Source of the DNA: Rhodococcus sp. 14-1411-2a
GTDB lineage: Bacteria; Actinomycetota; Actinomycetes; Mycobacteriales; Mycobacteriaceae
Assembly: GCF_002259485.1 (NCBI RefSeq)
Contig: NZ_NPGA01000015.1
Coordinates: 602,001 to 666,000 of the forward strand
Length of the DNA: 64,000 bases
Reading direction: 5' to 3'
The notes under the pieces: generated by a model
Told to the model about the DNA's origin: nothing
What the model saw: only the letters and a program-made list of their open reading frames with translations
Database searches by the model: none
Translations under genes and position numbers: made by a program
Part shown: piece after piece, positions 16,532 through 25,154 of the stretch
Position numbering within the stretch: the first letter of the stretch is position 1
How the letters are laid out: the number at the start of each line of letters is the position of its first letter

Positions 16532-19500
16532 TCACCGGTAACCATCGGCCTCGTTGTCGATGACACCTTCGATTATCGAATTATTCCCTCGGTTCGTTTC
16601 GGCTGCAGTCCACAACTGTGCGTAGAAGCCGCCCTGCGTGCGAAGCTCCGAATGTCGACCTACTTCCACGATACGGCCGCCGTCGACCACCACGATCAGA
16701 TCTGCCCGCGCGGCGGTCGCCAAGCGGTGCGCGACGACCACCGCCGTGCGGGTCCGCGCGACGGCACTGCCGGCTGCGAGCACGATGCGTTCGGTCGCGG
16801 GATCGAGCGTGGCGGTGGCCTCGTCGAGGAGCAGCAGGTCGGGGTCGACCAGCTCGGCCCTGGCCAGTGCGATCAGCTGTCGCTGACCTGCGGACAGCCC
16901 TTGGCCGCGCTCACCGACGGGTTGGTGCATACCGCCGCGAAGTGCGGCGATGGTGCTCAGAGCACCCACCGAGCGTGCCGCGTTCTCGATGTCGGTGCGG
17001 CTGGCATCGGGTCTGCCGTAGGCGATGTTCGACGCCACGGTTCCGGTGAACAGGTGCGCTTCCTGCGGTACGACGCCGAGTCGGTGGCGGTAGTCCGAGA
17101 GGCGATAGTCGCGTAGATCGTGGCCGCCGACCCGCACCGATCCGGAGGTCGGATCGTAGAAGCGGGCCAGCAGTTTCACCACTGTGGATTTGCCCGCGCC
17201 GGTGCGTCCGACCAAGGCGACGGTGGTACCGGCGGGGATGGTGAGATTTACCTCACTCAGGGCGTCGGAGTGAGCCCCGGCATACCGGAAACCGACATCG
17301 ACGAGTTCTATGTCGGCGCGCAGGCGTCCGCCGGGAAGTGCGGTGGTGTTCGCGTCGGCGGAGGTTTCGATCGAGCTCGTGGTGCGCAGGAGATCCCCGA
17401 TGCGGCCCACTCCGACGCGTGCCTGCTGGTAACCGTCGAACACCTGCGAGAGCTGCTGGATGGGTCCGAAGAGCAGCCCGAGATAGAGCACGAACGCCAC
17501 GAGGGTGCCCGCTGTGGTGGTGCCGGTGGCGATCTGATGCGCGCCGACGAACACGACGACGGCGAGGGCGATGTCGGAGAGCAACGTGATGAGGGGGAAG
17601 AACACCGAGATCGCGGTCTGCGATCGCATTCGACTCGCGCGGTAGCGGTCGGAGCGTTCGGCGAATCGGGATGCGGCGTACTCCTCGCGCCGGTAGGCCT
17701 GTGCCGCGCGCAGGCCGGTGACGTTCTCTTGGAAATCGGCGTTGACGATCGAGATTCGCTCGCGGGACGTCGAGTACGCCGCCGAGGAGATGCGCCGGAA
17801 GATCACGGTGGCCACGGCAAGCGGTGGCACGACAGCCAGCGCCACCAGCCCGAGAGTGGGGTCGGTGACGAGCAGAGCGGCGGCGATACCGACGACGGTC
17901 AACACACTCACCACGGCCGTCGATGCCCCGGTCTGAATGAACGACGACAGTGCGTCGACGTCGGTGGTCATGCGGGTCATGATGCGGCCCGACAGCTCAC
18001 GTTCGTAGTAGTCGAGGCCGAGCCGCTGAATGTGTGCGTAGCTGCGGACACGGAGTCCGAAGAGCACTCGCTCACCCGCCCGCGCGGTGATCACCGTCGT
18101 CCAGCAGACGACGAACCAACTCGCCGCTGCCAACACGACGCCGATCGAGGTGGCGATCCACAGGGTGTTCGAGTCTCCACTCGCCACTCCGTTGTCCACC
18201 GCGTAGCGAACGAGCGAGGGGAAGGCGATCGAGGCCAGTGAGTCCAGCGCGAGAAGCACCACCACGACGGCGAGCAACGAGCGCACGGGGCTCAGCAGTC
18301 TCGACAGCCGGAACTCCGGGTCGGGTCGACGCAGCTGGGATCCGGATGTGCCCGGATCCTCGGTCGCAGGCGGCAGGGCCGCGACTGCCCGGGATATGGC
18401 GGGTGTGGGTGCGAGCGAGCCGAAAGCCCCGGCCATCGCAGTTCCGTGACCACCGCCGCCTCCGGGCGCGGGTGTCGAGACTGCGCCGGGCTCGACCGTC
18501 GACTCCGGATCCGTGTCCGGCCAGAGCGTGTCGGCGAAGGGGTCGACGGTCGGCTCCGCACCGGGATCGTCGTTCTCCTCGCCGTCTCCACCGGCCAGGA
18601 GGGCCCGGAACAACGGACAACGCCGATCGAGTTCGTCGACGGTTCCGGTGTCGATGATGCGGCCGTTGTCGAGCACGGCGACGCGATCGGCCAGGGTCAG
18701 GGTCGAGCGGCGATGAGCGAGAACGAGGGTCGCGCGCGTCCGGACGCCACGCAACGCGTCGAAGATGGCGGCCTCGGTCTCGGCGTCCACTGCCGAGGTG
18801 GCGTCGTCGAGGATCAGAATTCGCGGCTCGACGAGAAGAGCACGGGCCAGTGCGATGCGTTGGCGCTGGCCGCCGGACAGGGTGAGTCCGCGTTCGCCGA
18901 CGAGGCTGTCGTATCCCTCGGGCAGCGCGTCGATGAAGGTCGATGCCTGTGCCAGCCGCGCCGCATGCTCGATCTCCTCCGCTGTGGCGTCGGGCCTGCC
19001 GAGGGCGATGTTGGCGGCGATGGTGTCCGAGAAGAGGAACGGCTCGTCGAACACGAGCGAGACCGCCTCGCGGAGCGACGTCGAGTCGAGGTCGTCGATA
19101 TCGAACGACGTTCCGTCGGATGTCAGCGCAATCTGTCCCTCGGAGGGGCGATAGAAGCGGGGGAGCAGCAGGGCGAGAGCGGTCTTTCCCGAGCCCGCGT
19201 GGCCGACGACGGCCACCGTCTCACCCGGCGAGATGGTCAGATTCAGGCCGGTCAGCACATCGCGTTCGGGCTCGAACCCGAAGGTCACCTCGGAGATGCG
19301 GACTCCGAGCGGGCCGTCGGGCAATGCGACGGGGGCGGCCGGTTCCGGGTCGGACGGCTGGGTATCGACCACCTCGTAGACGCGCTCGACGGCCGCGCGG
19401 GAGAGCTGAGCCATGATCACCACCGACGAGACGGTGCGGGTCACGGCGGACAGGGTTGCGACGTAGGTGGCGAAGGCCAGGAACGTGCCGATCGTGATGT

Positions 19501-20392
19501 GGCCCTGCAGGGCCAGATAGCCGCCCAGGGCGATGACTCCGACGAGTCCGAGTTGCGGAATGGTGGCCAGCGACGGTGCGAACCGCGAGTTGATCTTCGC
19601 CGATCGCATGCGCTCGGCGAAGAGCGTGCGACCGAGCGTCTCGATGCGATCCACCGCACGGGCTTCCTGGCCGAAGCCCTTGACGACTCGAACGCCGGTG
19701 ACGGTTTCCTCGACGTGCTGAGCCAGATCGGCGGCGCGTTGTTGCGCCGACCAGGTGGCCGCGAAGAGAGTGGGCCGCATTCGGTAGACCACGACGCTGA
19801 CCGCAGGAACGATGAGTATCGCGACAACGGTGAGCAGCGGCGACAGATACGCCATCACTGCCAGCGCCAGTACGAACTGCAGGACGGCTCCCGCGGACAG
19901 CGGCACCATGGCCAGCAGACCCTGCACGAGTTGCAGGTCGGTGATCGATCTCGACACGACCTGGCCGGTGCGGATCTCGTCCTGCTTTCGACCGTCGAGC
20001 CGCTGCAGCGACGCGAGCAGGTCCAGGCGCAGATCGTGCTGAACGTCGATCGAGAGCCGGCCGGCGAGCATGCGTCGACCGAATTGGCATGCGAACCGGA
20101 CCAGACCCAACAGTGCGATGGCGGCGGCGACGGTGGCGATCTTCTCGCCGTTTCCTGCGGTCGCGTCGTCGATCGCCACTCGGGTCAGCAGCGGGAACGA
20201 AATGTCGATCACGGCCGCGATCATCGTCACGCCCAGGGCTCCCAGTGCGGTACGGCGATGCAGCATGCACTGCGCGATCAGACGTCTGATCCATCCACGC
20301 CGGGTACCCGACGACGGTTCTTCGCTGCCGAGTGTCGACGAGCTGCGTCGGGGTGCCGCTGCACGGTCTTTCACCGCATTACTGTGTGCCAT
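16532..20392 (-). CDS. Four-domain ABC exporter (TMD-NBD-TMD-NBD fusion) with one degenerate ATP site
   Basis: 1,286 residues, equal to two half-transporters fused head to tail; from memory, M. tuberculosis has a pair of separate genes (Rv1273c/Rv1272c). Half 1: six membrane spans to about residue 330, Walker A GHAGSGKT near 396-403, Q-loop position replaced by Asp (VFDEPFLF), signature LSGGQ, Walker B ILILDDATSAVD with Asp in place of the catalytic Glu. A Pro/Gly/Asp-rich linker of about 90 residues follows. Half 2: spans from about 695, Walker A GRTGAGKST near 1061, Q-loop VPQEAHLF, signature LSAGQ, Walker B LLLLDEATATLD with the Glu present. It probably exports a lipid or drug-like compound; the substrate is unknown. 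Confidence 0.92.
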   Translation of the reverse strand: MAHSNAVKDRAAAPRRSSSTLGSEEPSSGTRRGWIRRLIAQCMLHRRTALGALGVTMIAAVIDISFPLLTRVAIDDATAGNGEKIATVAAAIALLGLVRFACQFGRRMLAGRLSIDVQHDLRLDLLASLQRLDGRKQDEIRTGQVVSRSITDLQLVQGLLAMVPLSAGAVLQFVLALAVMAYLSPLLTVVAILIVPAVSVVVYRMRPTLFAATWSAQQRAADLAQHVEETVTGVRVVKGFGQEARAVDRIETLGRTLFAERMRSAKINSRFAPSLATIPQLGLVGVIALGGYLALQGHITIGTFLAFATYVATLSAVTRTVSSVVIMAQLSRAAVERVYEVVDTQPSDPEPAAPVALPDGPLGVRISEVTFGFEPERDVLTGLNLTISPGETVAVVGHAGSGKTALALLLPRFYRPSEGQIALTSDGTSFDIDDLDSTSLREAVSLVFDEPFLFSDTIAANIALGRPDATAEEIEHAARLAQASTFIDALPEGYDSLVGERGLTLSGGQRQRIALARALLVEPRILILDDATSAVDAETEAAIFDALRGVRTRATLVLAHRRSTLTLADRVAVLDNGRIIDTGTVDELDRRCPLFRALLAGGDGEENDDPGAEPTVDPFADTLWPDTDPESTVEPGAVSTPAPGGGGGHGTAMAGAFGSLAPTPAISRAVAALPPATEDPGTSGSQLRRPDPEFRLSRLLSPVRSLLAVVVVLLALDSLASIAFPSLVRYAVDNGVASGDSNTLWIATSIGVVLAAASWFVVCWTTVITARAGERVLFGLRVRSYAHIQRLGLDYYERELSGRIMTRMTTDVDALSSFIQTGASTAVVSVLTVVGIAAALLVTDPTLGLVALAVVPPLAVATVIFRRISSAAYSTSRERISIVNADFQENVTGLRAAQAYRREEYAASRFAERSDRYRASRMRSQTAISVFFPLITLLSDIALAVVVFVGAHQIATGTTTAGTLVAFVLYLGLLFGPIQQLSQVFDGYQQARVGVGRIGDLLRTTSSIETSADANTTALPGGRLRADIELVDVGFRYAGAHSDALSEVNLTIPAGTTVALVGRTGAGKSTVVKLLARFYDPTSGSVRVGGHDLRDYRLSDYRHRLGVVPQEAHLFTGTVASNIAYGRPDASRTDIENAARSVGALSTIAALRGGMHQPVGERGQGLSAGQRQLIALARAELVDPDLLLLDEATATLDPATERIVLAAGSAVARTRTAVVVAHRLATAARADLIVVVDGGRIVEVGRHSELRTQGGFYAQLWTAAETNRGNNSIIEGVIDNEADGYR

Positions 20393-20457
20393 CGATTCAC
20401 CACGGTAGACCCGGGCACCGACAGCGTCGGACTGCGAATGTGGGGACCGGTTGTATG

Positions 20458-20482
20458 GGTCGTTCCGCAGGCTCCACTCCCG
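20458..20482. repeat. Single copy of the GGTCrTTCCGCAGGCTCCACT element
   Basis: 25 bases that match, with one difference, the end unit of the tandem array at 34732-34756 (shared core TTCCGCAGGCTCCACTCCCG). It lies in the 99-base gap between the ABC-2 permease stop and the start of the fused exporter, both on the reverse strand. On that strand it reads CGGGAGTGGAGCC and onward. Confidence 0.65.
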
Positions 20483-20491
20483 CCGCAGACC

Positions 20492-21262
20492 TCAGCCGAT
20501 GTCGCGGGTTCGAGCCAGGAACCAGCCGACGCCGACGAGGATCGCCGCCCACAGCGCGAGTCCGAGCGGTGCCCACGGCCACGACGCCAGGTCGCCTGCG
20601 CCGTCGAGTTGAGTCGCTGCCATCGTCGGCAGGGTCAGGTTCGACGGAAGCGCCACGGCGACCGATCCGAGCCCGACTCCGAACAGGATCAGCGAGAGCA
20701 GACCCTCGCCGAAGGGCAGCCAGGCAACGAGCACGACCGCAGCCCACGTCGGGGATTTGAGCAGCAGACCGAGGCCTGCGCCGATCAGCGACCACAGCAC
20801 GACGGCGAGGAGACACGACGCCACCACGCCGATGAACGCGCCGTCGAGCAGTACGGTCCGCTCGTTGAAGATCAGCAGGCAGATCAGGCTGGCCAACAGC
20901 ACCACCAGCCCGTATCCGAGGCCGAACAGCGCAGTGACGATGAGTTTGGCGGCGATCACTCCGTCTCGGCCACGAGCGGTGAGGAAGCTGGTGGTGATGG
21001 TCTGGTGGCGGAATTCGGTTCCGGTGTTGACGGCACCGAAGATGCCTGCGAACAGAATTGCGGCACCGGCGGCGACGTACAGGCCGATCGAGGCGACCCC
21101 GCCCGAGATATCCAGGTCTTCCTCGAACTCGCCCAACTGGTTCGCGATCACCGACGTGATGACGGAAGCGAAGATTCCGACGACGAGCGGTGCGATCGCC
21201 AGCGCCCACCAGAATTTCAGTGTCGTGACCTTGCGGATCTCCGACGTCAGCAACGCGTTCAT
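20492..21262 (-). CDS. ABC-2 type transporter permease
   Basis: 256 residues with six hydrophobic segments, starting MNALLTSEIRKVTTLKFWW, the usual amphipathic entry of ABC-2 permeases. A conserved-looking TGTEFRHQTITTSFLTARGR lies after the second span. Its start overlaps the stop of the ATPase gene by four bases, so the two form one transporter. Relatives include membrane-perturbing-agent and antibiotic efflux systems; the substrate is not determinable. Confidence 0.85.
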   Translation of the reverse strand: MNALLTSEIRKVTTLKFWWALAIAPLVVGIFASVITSVIANQLGEFEEDLDISGGVASIGLYVAAGAAILFAGIFGAVNTGTEFRHQTITTSFLTARGRDGVIAAKLIVTALFGLGYGLVVLLASLICLLIFNERTVLLDGAFIGVVASCLLAVVLWSLIGAGLGLLLKSPTWAAVVLVAWLPFGEGLLSLILFGVGLGSVAVALPSNLTLPTMAATQLDGAGDLASWPWAPLGLALWAAILVGVGWFLARTRDIG

Positions 21263-22299
21263 CGCGGACCCCCGTTCCAGTTCTGCGGCGCACCGTAACC
21301 GGGCGGCGGGCCGTAGCCCTGGTGGTGACCCGGCGGCGGGCCGTAACCATGCGGCGGCCCGCCGTACGGATTCTGCTGAACGGGTGCAGCGTTGTACTGA
21401 CCCGCGGTCATCGACAGGAACACCTGCTCGAGGTCGACGTGTTCACCGGTGGTCCCGAAAATCGTCACCTGGGCGTCGGCAGCGATGCGAGCGATCGTTG
21501 CCGCGTCGGTACCGGCGACGCCGATGCGTCCGTCGGGCAGCAGTTGGCTGTCGTTGAATCCATTCGATGCCAACGCCAAAGCCAATGCCGCGGGGTCCGA
21601 TGCGGCCACGAGTACACGGCTCGGACGCGTCGATCGCAGTTGCGCGATGGATCCCTGGTAGACGAGTGCACCGGCGCTGACGATCACCAGATTGTCGACG
21701 GTCTGCTCGATCTCGCGCAGGATGTGACTCGACACCAGCACGGTGCGTCCCGACGCGGCGAATGCCTTCAGGAAGTCGCGCAGCCAGGCGATGCCCTCGG
21801 GGTCGAGACCGTTCGCGGGTTCGTCGAGCACGAGGATTTCCGGATCCCCCAGCAGCGCGGTCGCCAGCGTGAGGCGTTGACGCATGCCGAGGGAGAAGCC
21901 GCCTGCGGCGCGGTCGGCAACGTCACCGAGGCCGACGAGTCGCAGCACGTCGAGGGCGCGGCTGTCGGGTACGCCGATCGCGGCGGTGTAGATCTTCAGG
22001 TGATGGGCAGCGCTGCGCTTGGGGTGCACGCTCAACGAGTCGAGGACGGCCCCCACCGTGCGGGCCGGGTGTTCGGTCGTGCGGAACGGCGCGCCGTTGA
22101 CGAGGCCGATGCCCGAGGTGGGTGCAACGAGCCCGAGGAGCATGCGCAGCGTCGTCGACTTACCCGAGCCGTTGGGGCCGAGGAATCCGGTGACGGTGCC
22201 GCGCGGGACGACGAAGCTCAGATCCGACACTGCGCGAACGGTGCCGAACTGCTTGGTCAGCGCCTGCGCCTCGAGCGCTGCTCCCGGATAGCTGGTCAT
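21259..22299 (-). CDS. ABC transporter ATP-binding protein with Pro/Gly/Tyr-rich tail
   Basis: 346 residues. Walker A GPNGSGKS at 41-48, signature FSLGMRQR, Walker B EILVLDEPANGLDPEG and switch His in LVSSHILREIE, as in DrrA/NatA-type ATPases. The last 45 residues are low complexity, with GYGPPPG repeated. I chose ATG 22299 over the upstream ATG 22329 because GGGGGA sits 10 bases before it. It pairs with the permease at 20492-21262. Confidence 0.87.
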   Translation of the reverse strand: MTSYPGAALEAQALTKQFGTVRAVSDLSFVVPRGTVTGFLGPNGSGKSTTLRMLLGLVAPTSGIGLVNGAPFRTTEHPARTVGAVLDSLSVHPKRSAAHHLKIYTAAIGVPDSRALDVLRLVGLGDVADRAAGGFSLGMRQRLTLATALLGDPEILVLDEPANGLDPEGIAWLRDFLKAFAASGRTVLVSSHILREIEQTVDNLVIVSAGALVYQGSIAQLRSTRPSRVLVAASDPAALALALASNGFNDSQLLPDGRIGVAGTDAATIARIAADAQVTIFGTTGEHVDLEQVFLSMTAGQYNAAPVQQNPYGGPPHGYGPPPGHHQGYGPPPGYGAPQNWNGGPR

Positions 22300-22411
22300 C
22301 TGCGCGCAATCCCCCTGGCCGTTGGTCACCTCGTGTACCGGCTGCTCGCGGCAACCGGTACCCGAGGCTACGGGGTGCGCCCGACATCGCCCTCGAGAGC
22401 GCCGTCTTCGG

Positions 22412-23251
22412 TCAGCGATGCAGCGCGGCGGCGACCTCTCTGTACGTCTCGACCGGATCGGCCAGGTCGGGTAGCGAGTGCAGTGTCACGTGCGACGCAC
22501 CCGCGTCGAGGTGCTCGTTCAACCGTGCTGCGATCGCGTCGGCGGTGCCGTGCGCCACCAACGCGTCGATCAGTCGGTCGCTGCCGCCGTCGCCGATCTC
22601 CTCGTCGGAGTAGCCGAGTCGGTTCAGGTTGTTGGTGTAGTTCCGCAGGTGCAGGTACGGGTTGTTGACCGGTGGTCGGCCGATCGAGCGCGCCTTCTCC
22701 GGATCCGACTCGAGGACCACCTTGTGCTCGGGTGCCAGAATTTTGTTCGGGCCCAATGCTTCTCGCGCATCTCGGGTGTGCTCGGGGGTCGTCAGGTACG
22801 GATGCGCACCCGCGGTGCGGTCGGCTGCCAGCGCGAGCACCCTCGGTCCGAGGGCTGCCAGGACGCGTCGTTCCACCGGAACTCCGGCCTCGTCGAGAGC
22901 GTCGAGGTAGGCCACCAAGGCGTCGTACGGCTTGGTGTATTCCTGCGTCGCCTCCGGGTGGCCTGCACCGATCCCGAGCACGAAACGGCCCGGGTGCTTG
23001 CTCTCCAACCGGTGATACGACGCGGCGACGTCGGCCGCTGCGTCCGACCAGATGTTGACGATGCCGGTGGCGACGACGACCGTCTCGGTGGCGTCGAGGA
23101 TCTCTTCGGTGGTGGTCAGATCCGCAGGCGGTGAGCCGCCGAGCCAGATCGTGCCGTAGCCGAAGGATTCGATCGCGCGCGACAGTTCAGGGGTGAACGC
23201 CGAATGCAGTCGCCAGACGCCGTACTTGCCGAGTTCAGGTGTGGAAGTCAT
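22412..23251 (-). CDS. LLM-class F420-dependent oxidoreductase
   Basis: 279 residues with a luciferase-like TIM barrel: YGVWRLHSAFTPELSRAIESFG at the start, TGIVNIWSDAAADVAASYHRLE and FVLGIGAGHPEATQEYTKPY in the middle, and HVTLHSLPD near the end. The TIGR03620-like subfamily of actinobacteria uses F420 or FMN; which applies here is inferred from the lineage. It could reduce or oxidise a small organic substrate in the cytoplasm. It is separated by about 110 bases from the upstream transporter genes and is not clearly part of their operon. Confidence 0.85.
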   Translation of the reverse strand: MTSTPELGKYGVWRLHSAFTPELSRAIESFGYGTIWLGGSPPADLTTTEEILDATETVVVATGIVNIWSDAAADVAASYHRLESKHPGRFVLGIGAGHPEATQEYTKPYDALVAYLDALDEAGVPVERRVLAALGPRVLALAADRTAGAHPYLTTPEHTRDAREALGPNKILAPEHKVVLESDPEKARSIGRPPVNNPYLHLRNYTNNLNRLGYSDEEIGDGGSDRLIDALVAHGTADAIAARLNEHLDAGASHVTLHSLPDLADPVETYREVAAALHR

Positions 23252-23302
23252 ATCGGGTTCAACGCCGTCCTCGCGTGATGATTCCGCGGATGCCCCATCG
23301 AT

Positions 23303-24022
23303 TCAGGCATCCGGCTCGATGATGCGGTTCTCCGGGAACCGGGCAGGCGGAGGACCGAATGCGTCGCGGGCGTTCTTGATGACGCCCTTGCCGACGGCGC
23401 GGTTTCCCGCCCCGCCGATCGCCGCGCCGATTCCGGCGGGAAGCAACTTGCCGACCAACAACGCACTGCGTTTGGCGAGGTACTTGGTGATGAACTTCTT
23501 CACCAAGGACTTGTTCATGCTGGTCATCGATCCACCGGGAATTCGGGACGTGATCAGCGGTCCCCAGTTCTTGGCAGTCTTCCCGACGGTTCGCTGCACG
23601 ATCTGCATGCCCGATTCGCCCAGCGCGACCGAGAGCACCAGGGCGCGTCGCTGTTGGTGATTCTCGACGGGAATGCCGTGGACGGCCGCGACCGACAGTG
23701 TCAGCAATGCCGAGGACTCGATGAAGAACGCGGTTTCGGCGCCCACCGCCGCGATCGAGGCGACGGTTCCGACGCCGGGGATCGCCGCCGCACCGCCCAC
23801 CGCGGAGCCGCTGCCGGTGACGGCGAGCAGAAATCGCTTCTCGAGCCGTTCGATGATCTGCGCCGGGGTGTCGTACGGGTGTGCTCGACGCACGTGCGCG
23901 ACGTATTTGTCGACGGCGGGTCCCTGGAGGCGGCTGGCGTTGTCGAGGATGTTGACGAGCGCGCGTTCGAGCTTGCCTCCGTTCGAGACCTCGACCTGTG
24001 CGTCGTCCTTCTTGCCTGCCAT
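23303..24022 (-). CDS. Uncharacterised protein with a Gly/Ala-rich hydrophobic core
   Basis: 239 residues, starting MAGKKDDAQV at ATG 24022 (a longer frame upstream only mirrors the neighbouring gene). Residues 70-120 contain a hydrophobic, glycine-rich run (TGSGSAVGGAAAIPGVG, then VASIAAVGAETAFFIESSAL), and residues 195-215 a second (LVGKLLPAGIGAAIGGAGN). The C-terminus is polar and ends FPENRIIEPDA. The pattern recalls EcsC-like membrane-associated proteins, but I cannot confirm a family. It lies 47 bases downstream of the glutathionyl-hydroquinone-reductase-like gene on the same strand, so the two may be co-transcribed. Confidence 0.75.
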   Translation of the reverse strand: MAGKKDDAQVEVSNGGKLERALVNILDNASRLQGPAVDKYVAHVRRAHPYDTPAQIIERLEKRFLLAVTGSGSAVGGAAAIPGVGTVASIAAVGAETAFFIESSALLTLSVAAVHGIPVENHQQRRALVLSVALGESGMQIVQRTVGKTAKNWGPLITSRIPGGSMTSMNKSLVKKFITKYLAKRSALLVGKLLPAGIGAAIGGAGNRAVGKGVIKNARDAFGPPPARFPENRIIEPDA

Positions 24023-24069
24023 CGATGTCTCTTTCGGTCGCGAGTGTGGTTGCCGGTCGAACCTGGGGT

Positions 24070-25086
24070 TCAACGCACCCAGTGATCGGGCGGAACGAGT
24101 TCGTCGGGCTTCGGCGGCGGGGGAGCGGTGCCGTCGCCGAAGGGTGATCCGCCCAGGGCTTCGCGGCCGTGGGGTTCGAGCCATCCGGTCAGGTCCGGTC
24201 CGTTCGGCACGATGCCCGACGGATTGATGTCGGTGTGCACCTCGTAGTAGTGCCGCTTGATGTGGTCGAAGTCGACGGTGTCGCCGAATCCGGGGGTCTG
24301 GAACAGGTCGCGTGCGTAGTTCCACAGCACCGGGATCTCGCTGAGCTTGCTGCGGTTGCACTTGAAGTGGCCGTGGTAGACGGGATCGAAGCGCACCAAT
24401 GTGGTGAACAGGCGCACGTCGGCCTCGGTGATGTGGTCGCCGACCAGGTATCGCTGCGTGGACAGGCGTTCGACGAGCCAGTCGAGGCGGGCGAACAGTC
24501 GGTCGTAGGCCTTGTCGTACGCCTCCTGCGATCCGGCGAATCCGCAGCGGTAGACGCCGTTGTTGACGTCCTCGAACACCAGCTGGGCCACTTCGTCGAT
24601 CTCGCTGCGCAGGGCCTCCGGGTACAGATCGGGTGCGCCGTCGCGGTGGTACTGCGTCCACTCGGTCGAGAAATCGAGGGTCATCTGCGGGTAGTCGTTG
24701 GTGACGACCTCACCGGAGGGAACGTCGACGATCGCGGGGACGGTGATGCCGCGCTCGTAATCGGGGAAGCGGGCGAAGAACGCGTCCTGAAGTCGAGGGA
24801 TCTGCAGAACAGAGTCGACGCCGCCGGGCTCCTCCTGGAAGTTCCAACTCCGAGGATCATGGGTCGGACCCGGAATGCCGAGCGAGAGAACATCTTCGAG
24901 GCCGAGTAGCCGTCGGACGATGATGGATCGATGGGCCCACGGGCAGGCGCGCGCGGCGATCAGTCGGTACCGTCCCGGCTCTACCGGATACCCGTCCCGG
25001 CCGTCGGCGGTGATCCGCGTCGGGATGTAGTTGGTGTCGCGCTTGAATTCCTTGCCCGGTTCCACATATGCGGCATCGTCGGCCAT
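24070..25086 (-). CDS. Glutathionyl-hydroquinone reductase-like protein (Xi-class GST fold)
   Basis: 338 residues. ACPWAH carries the catalytic Cys48 of the Xi class (EcM4/YqjG/PcpF type), followed by the WNFQEEPGG segment, and the C-terminal helical domain has LVGDHITEADVRLFTTLVRFD. Known members reduce S-glutathionyl-hydroquinones back to hydroquinones. Actinobacteria generally use mycothiol in place of glutathione, so the natural thiol partner here is probably mycothiol, which is inference. The start ATG at 25086 is clear. A role in aromatic or quinone detoxification is likely. Confidence 0.87.
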   Translation of the reverse strand: MADDAAYVEPGKEFKRDTNYIPTRITADGRDGYPVEPGRYRLIAARACPWAHRSIIVRRLLGLEDVLSLGIPGPTHDPRSWNFQEEPGGVDSVLQIPRLQDAFFARFPDYERGITVPAIVDVPSGEVVTNDYPQMTLDFSTEWTQYHRDGAPDLYPEALRSEIDEVAQLVFEDVNNGVYRCGFAGSQEAYDKAYDRLFARLDWLVERLSTQRYLVGDHITEADVRLFTTLVRFDPVYHGHFKCNRSKLSEIPVLWNYARDLFQTPGFGDTVDFDHIKRHYYEVHTDINPSGIVPNGPDLTGWLEPHGREALGGSPFGDGTAPPPPKPDELVPPDHWVR

Positions 25087-25154
25087 GCTCTCGAACTCCT
25101 CACATCGATCGGTCTCATCTCGACGCTACCCAGTTCGGAGCCGGCTCAACCGGG

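Noticed and set aside
18446..21298. 950-codon open frame on the + strand
   Set aside because: It lies opposite the fused ABC exporter and ABC-2 permease, both with complete motifs. The translation is low-complexity Asp/Arg/Gln/His, typical of a GC shadow.
23303..24661. Longer form of the uncharacterised reverse-strand protein (452 codons)
   Set aside because: The upstream part is Arg-rich and lies opposite and out of frame with the hydroquinone-reductase-like gene. The ATG at 24022 gives a protein with normal composition.
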